Source: Gammaproteobacteria bacterium
Lineage (GTDB): Bacteria; Pseudomonadota; Gammaproteobacteria; Steroidobacterales; Steroidobacteraceae
Reading direction: 5' to 3'
DNA length: 7,612 bases
NCBI GenBank assembly: GCA_028293775.1
Contig: JAQGOD010000173.1
Span: forward strand, 1 to 7,612
Part shown: piece after piece, positions 6,199-7,612 of the stretch
How the letters are laid out: every line of letters starts with the position of its first letter
Position numbering within the stretch: position 1 is the first letter of the stretch
Position numbers and translations under genes: made by a program
The notes under the pieces: generated by a model
The model's database searches: none
Told to the model about the DNA's origin: nothing
The model's input: only the letters and a program-made list of their open reading frames with translations

Positions 6199-6740
6199 CA
6201 GGACCGCCCTCGGGTCTTGCGCTGCGCTCGCTGGATGCCGGTTTGCAGCAAGCGCTCGGCCGCCTCTGGGCCCCGTCTGCCCAACGGGCTGAATTGTCTG
6301 CCCTGAATTTTGTTGTAGTTGATGAAAAAAGACTCGAGTTCGTCGAGCTTCTGATTAGGCAGGTCATCGATGCGCCGGATTCTCGGTTTGTTGACCTGCG
6401 TAACCGGCACAGCGATCAATCGATCGTTTCGAATCGTATGGCGCCGCTCGCGCTGTTCCGCCGCGATCACGCCAATCAGGCGGGCATCCATCAGGCAACC
6501 GACGAAACTGGGAACGTCCACGATTAGAATGACGTCCAGCGCATCCCCATCTTCGGCGGCCGTGCCTGGAATGAAGCCGAAGTCAAAAGGGAACTGAGCG
6601 CCAAGGGGCAGGACTCGGCTCAATTTGAATACTTGCAGCTCCGCATCGAACTTGTATTTATTGGCGCTGCCTTTCGGGGTATCGACGACGACATGCACGA
6701 GTCCCCCGCTCGCGCGGGATGGCAGGTTCATAGGCAGCAT
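6198..6740 (-). CDS. Divergent family I inorganic pyrophosphatase-like protein
   Basis: A 180-residue protein with the family I soluble pyrophosphatase fold (PPi to two phosphates, Mg-dependent, cytoplasmic). Visible signatures are KGSANKYK (23-30), Arg42, the FPFDFGFIPGT segment, the metal-binding DGDALD (Asp64, Asp66, Asp69) and the FFINYN segment with Tyr142. Compared from memory with E. coli Ppa, several active-site positions differ: Glu31 is Lys30, Tyr51 and Tyr55 are Phe50 and Phe54, Asp102 and Lys104 fall at Asn105 and Arg107, and Lys142 is Asn143. The RNDRLIAVP and GRRGPEAAERLL segments resemble a divergent pyrophosphatase subgroup I recall from other bacteria, so the changes are probably lineage features rather than decay. 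I chose the ATG at 6740 because AAGAGG lies 7 nt upstream; an in-frame GTG two codons earlier is too close to it. It is the first gene of the pair with CHAD. The fold is confident; true pyrophosphatase activity is less sure. Confidence 0.85.
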   Translation of the reverse strand: MLPMNLPSRASGGLVHVVVDTPKGSANKYKFDAELQVFKLSRVLPLGAQFPFDFGFIPGTAAEDGDALDVILIVDVPSFVGCLMDARLIGVIAAEQRERRHTIRNDRLIAVPVTQVNKPRIRRIDDLPNQKLDELESFFINYNKIQGRQFSPLGRRGPEAAERLLQTGIQRAQRKTRGRS

Positions 6741-6825
6741 AAGCACGCCTCTTGGAATACTGAACGCGTACCCTAGTGTCGCTCAAACGGGAGCCGGCGG
6801 GAACGGGTTGAATTCTTGCAAATTC

Positions 6826-6866
6826 GAGCACCACCGGTCGGCGCGGCGGCCTTCACGGTGGTGCTC
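6826..6866 (-). terminator. Strong 11-bp stem-loop after the lipoprotein gene, possible terminator
   Basis: GAGCACCACCG (6826-6836) and CGGTGGTGCTC (6856-6866) are perfect complementary arms around a 19-nt loop, 27 nt beyond the lipoprotein stop codon. On the minus strand the stem is followed by GAATTTGC, a poor T-tract, so termination may be weak or the element may be an mRNA 3' stabiliser. A related copy of one arm, GGCGGTGCTC (6873-6882), lies just before it and could pair with the same partner with one mismatch or G-U. A small GAATT/AATTC hairpin (6810-6825) adjoins on the other side. The region 6741-6893 contains no gene. Confidence 0.5.
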
Positions 6867-6893
6867 AACCGAGGCGGTGCTCTAAACGAGGAT

Positions 6894-7289
6894 TTACTGC
6901 TTTTGCGCGGCTAACATCGCTTTTGCGTTTGCTTTGGCCATGTCGTACTTGGCATCCGCTTGATCCTTGCACGCCTTTTGAGCGTCACCGGACATCGCTT
7001 CGCACTTTTGGATGGCTACCTTGTGGTCCCCGTCAGCTTGCGCCATGGCGACATCGTAGGCGCCCTTGGCATTCGTGGTGTTGAGATCGTTAGTCTTGTC
7101 GTCGACCTTGGCCTCCGCCTTGTTCGCATCTTTTGCGGCATCCTTCTTCGCATCTGCAACCTCGGACGCTCTTTTCTGTTGGGCCGACGAAACGTCGTTC
7201 GCCACGGCGTCGGGCGATTTCGCATTGTTGCATCCAGAAACGACGGCGGCTGCAGAGAGCGCGACCAGCAACACTATGAGCTTTTGCAT
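6894..7289 (-). CDS. Small Ala/Lys/Asp-rich lipoprotein
   Basis: A 131-residue lipoprotein. MQK, a hydrophobic core and the lipobox Val17-Ser18-Gly19-Cys20 give lipidation at Cys20. Residues 21 to the end are rich in Ala, Lys, Asp and Gln with heptad-like spacing (for example 38-62), so a long, highly charged helix or coiled coil is expected. Two further cysteines, 96 and 107, bracket CEAMSGDAQKAC and could form a disulfide; a YDxAxA-type motif appears on both sides (78-83 and 115-119). The start ATG at 7289 has AAGGGG 7 nt upstream; the longer in-frame reading begins in non-coding sequence. I do not know a characterised homologue. Proteins of this style, with a Lys/Ala helix and a CxxxxGDxxxxC pair, are often labelled merely as hypothetical lipoproteins in beta- and gammaproteobacteria. 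It is probably monocistronic, flanked by hairpins on both sides. An envelope structural or stress role is only a guess. Confidence 0.85.
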   Translation of the reverse strand: MQKLIVLLVALSAAAVVSGCNNAKSPDAVANDVSSAQQKRASEVADAKKDAAKDANKAEAKVDDKTNDLNTTNAKGAYDVAMAQADGDHKVAIQKCEAMSGDAQKACKDQADAKYDMAKANAKAMLAAQKQ

Positions 7290-7317
7290 ACATGTTCCCC
7301 TTTTAGAATTTTTGAAA

Positions 7318-7344
7318 GTTTGCGACGTCGGCCATCCGGCAAAC
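7318..7344. promoter_or_regulatory. Inverted repeat GTTTGC-N15-GCAAAC upstream of lipoprotein gene
   Basis: Perfect 6-bp arms (7318-7323 and 7339-7344) are separated by 15 nt that include the palindrome GACGTC (7324-7329). The element lies 28-55 nt upstream of the lipoprotein ATG, where a promoter or operator is expected. The AT-rich stretch between it and the ribosome site (7301-7317) could contain the -10 region, but no clear hexamer pair is seen. Binding by a regulator is inferred only from symmetry and position. Confidence 0.3.
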
Positions 7345-7356
7345 AATCGCGCGCGC

Positions 7357-7387
7357 CCATTTCTGGGCTGCCTGGACCCCAGAATGG
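7357..7387. other. Imperfect 10-bp stem-loop in the lipoprotein upstream region
   Basis: CCATTTCTGGG (7357-7367) pairs with CCCAGAATGG (7378-7387) with one bulged base and a 10-nt loop. It is 66 nt beyond the stop of the right-edge gene and about 70 nt before the lipoprotein ATG. It could end transcription of the right-edge gene, but on the minus strand it is followed by GC-rich sequence rather than a T-run. The rest of the 163-nt gap 7290-7452 shows no gene. Confidence 0.35.
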
Positions 7388-7452
7388 CCCGCTTGCCGCC
7401 GGTACTCAATTCCCAGTGCGTTGGTTCGGCTGTAAGGCCTGTCCTACGGCAA

Positions 7453-7612
7453 CTAACTGATTTGCCTTAATTCTTCAATATCGATTAGGCCGCGCTGGCT
7501 GTAAAAGGTGAGGGACATGGCGCGGCTGCTGTTCGGGCAGATGCCGCTGATCTGCAGATCTCCCGTGTGGTACATCGCCAGTCGGCCGTATGACTCTACG
7601 ATGAGCCGGTGT
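7453..7612 (-). CDS. Partial protein of unknown function (C-terminus only)
   Basis: This open frame enters from the right edge and ends at a TAG at 7455-7453, so only the last 52 codons are visible. The end of the protein reads YSQRGLIDIEELRQIS, preceded by MYHTGDLQISGICPNSSR. The residue mix (few Arg-rich shadow runs, plausible strand-then-helix order, codon third positions like the neighbours) looks like a true coding end, but I do not recognise the family. There is no hydrophobic segment or known catalytic motif in the visible part. The single Cys in GICPNSSR is the only notable residue. It lies 163 nt upstream of the lipoprotein start with a hairpin between, so the two genes are probably separate transcription units. 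The alternative is a chance open frame; 52 codons without a stop is only modest evidence in this base composition. Confidence 0.55.
   Translation of the reverse strand, partial: HRLIVESYGRLAMYHTGDLQISGICPNSSRAMSLTFYSQRGLIDIEELRQIS

Noticed and set aside
6741..6746. GTG start for the pyrophosphatase-like gene
   Set aside because: The AAGAGG sits only one base from this GTG but at ideal spacing (7 nt) from the ATG at 6740.
6755..6786. Possible sigma-70 promoter (TTGAGC ... CAGTAT) before the pyrophosphatase-like gene
   Set aside because: Spacing is acceptable, but the -10 matches the consensus at only three of six positions, so it is too weak to annotate.
7066..7470. Plus-strand open frame with a hydrophobic, membrane-like product
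   Set aside because: Its Ala/Ser/Phe-rich run is the exact antisense of the Lys/Ala/Asp codons of the lipoprotein, a known composition artefact.
1..7612. CRISPR arrays, insertion sequences, tRNA/rRNA genes, phage or defence genes
   Set aside because: I saw no regularly spaced direct repeats, no transposase-like or integrase-like product, no terminal inverted repeats with target duplications and no tRNA-like fold with a TTCGA arm on either strand.

Overview
This window looks like an ordinary chromosomal stretch from a moderately GC-rich proteobacterium. Gamma- or betaproteobacterial is my inference from the gene content, the lipoprotein and Sec signal styles, and exonuclease III-type and CHAD/pyrophosphatase genes that resemble those groups. 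No species can be named. Every gene I can support is on the minus strand, so transcription runs from high to low coordinates. I found no tRNA, rRNA, insertion sequence, CRISPR array or phage gene.

Reading in the direction of transcription, from right to left: (1) the last 52 codons of an unrecognised protein (7453-7612). (2) A small Ala/Lys/Asp-rich lipoprotein (6894-7289), followed by a strong hairpin. (3) A two-gene unit made of a divergent family I inorganic pyrophosphatase-like protein (6198-6740) and a CHAD-domain protein (5338-6198), joined by a TGATG overlap. CHAD domains bind polyphosphate, so this pair suggests phosphate-polymer metabolism. (4) A four-gene envelope cluster: a secreted DUF4331 protein (3642-5180), a 90-residue lipoprotein (3358-3630), a periplasmic TPR protein (2204-3361) and a HupE/UreJ-like membrane protein with a periplasmic EF-hand-like loop (1092-2207). 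The genes are 11 nt apart or overlap by 4 nt (ATGA), so they are almost certainly co-transcribed. (5) An exonuclease III-type nuclease (245-1045), 46 nt after the HupE-like gene. (6) The first 35 codons of an exported protein (1-105) that leaves the window.

The part most likely to be under-described is the DUF4331-lipoprotein-TPR-HupE/UreJ cluster. All four products carry export signals, and the membrane component is related to nickel/cobalt permeases. It lacks the Asp of the HX5DH motif and carries a canonical 12-residue EF-hand loop outside the membrane. The cluster may be a metal-related (Ca, Ni, Co or another) envelope system; that function is inference. The divergent active site of the pyrophosphatase-like protein beside CHAD is the second point of interest. 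Smaller items are several perfect inverted repeats just upstream of gene starts.
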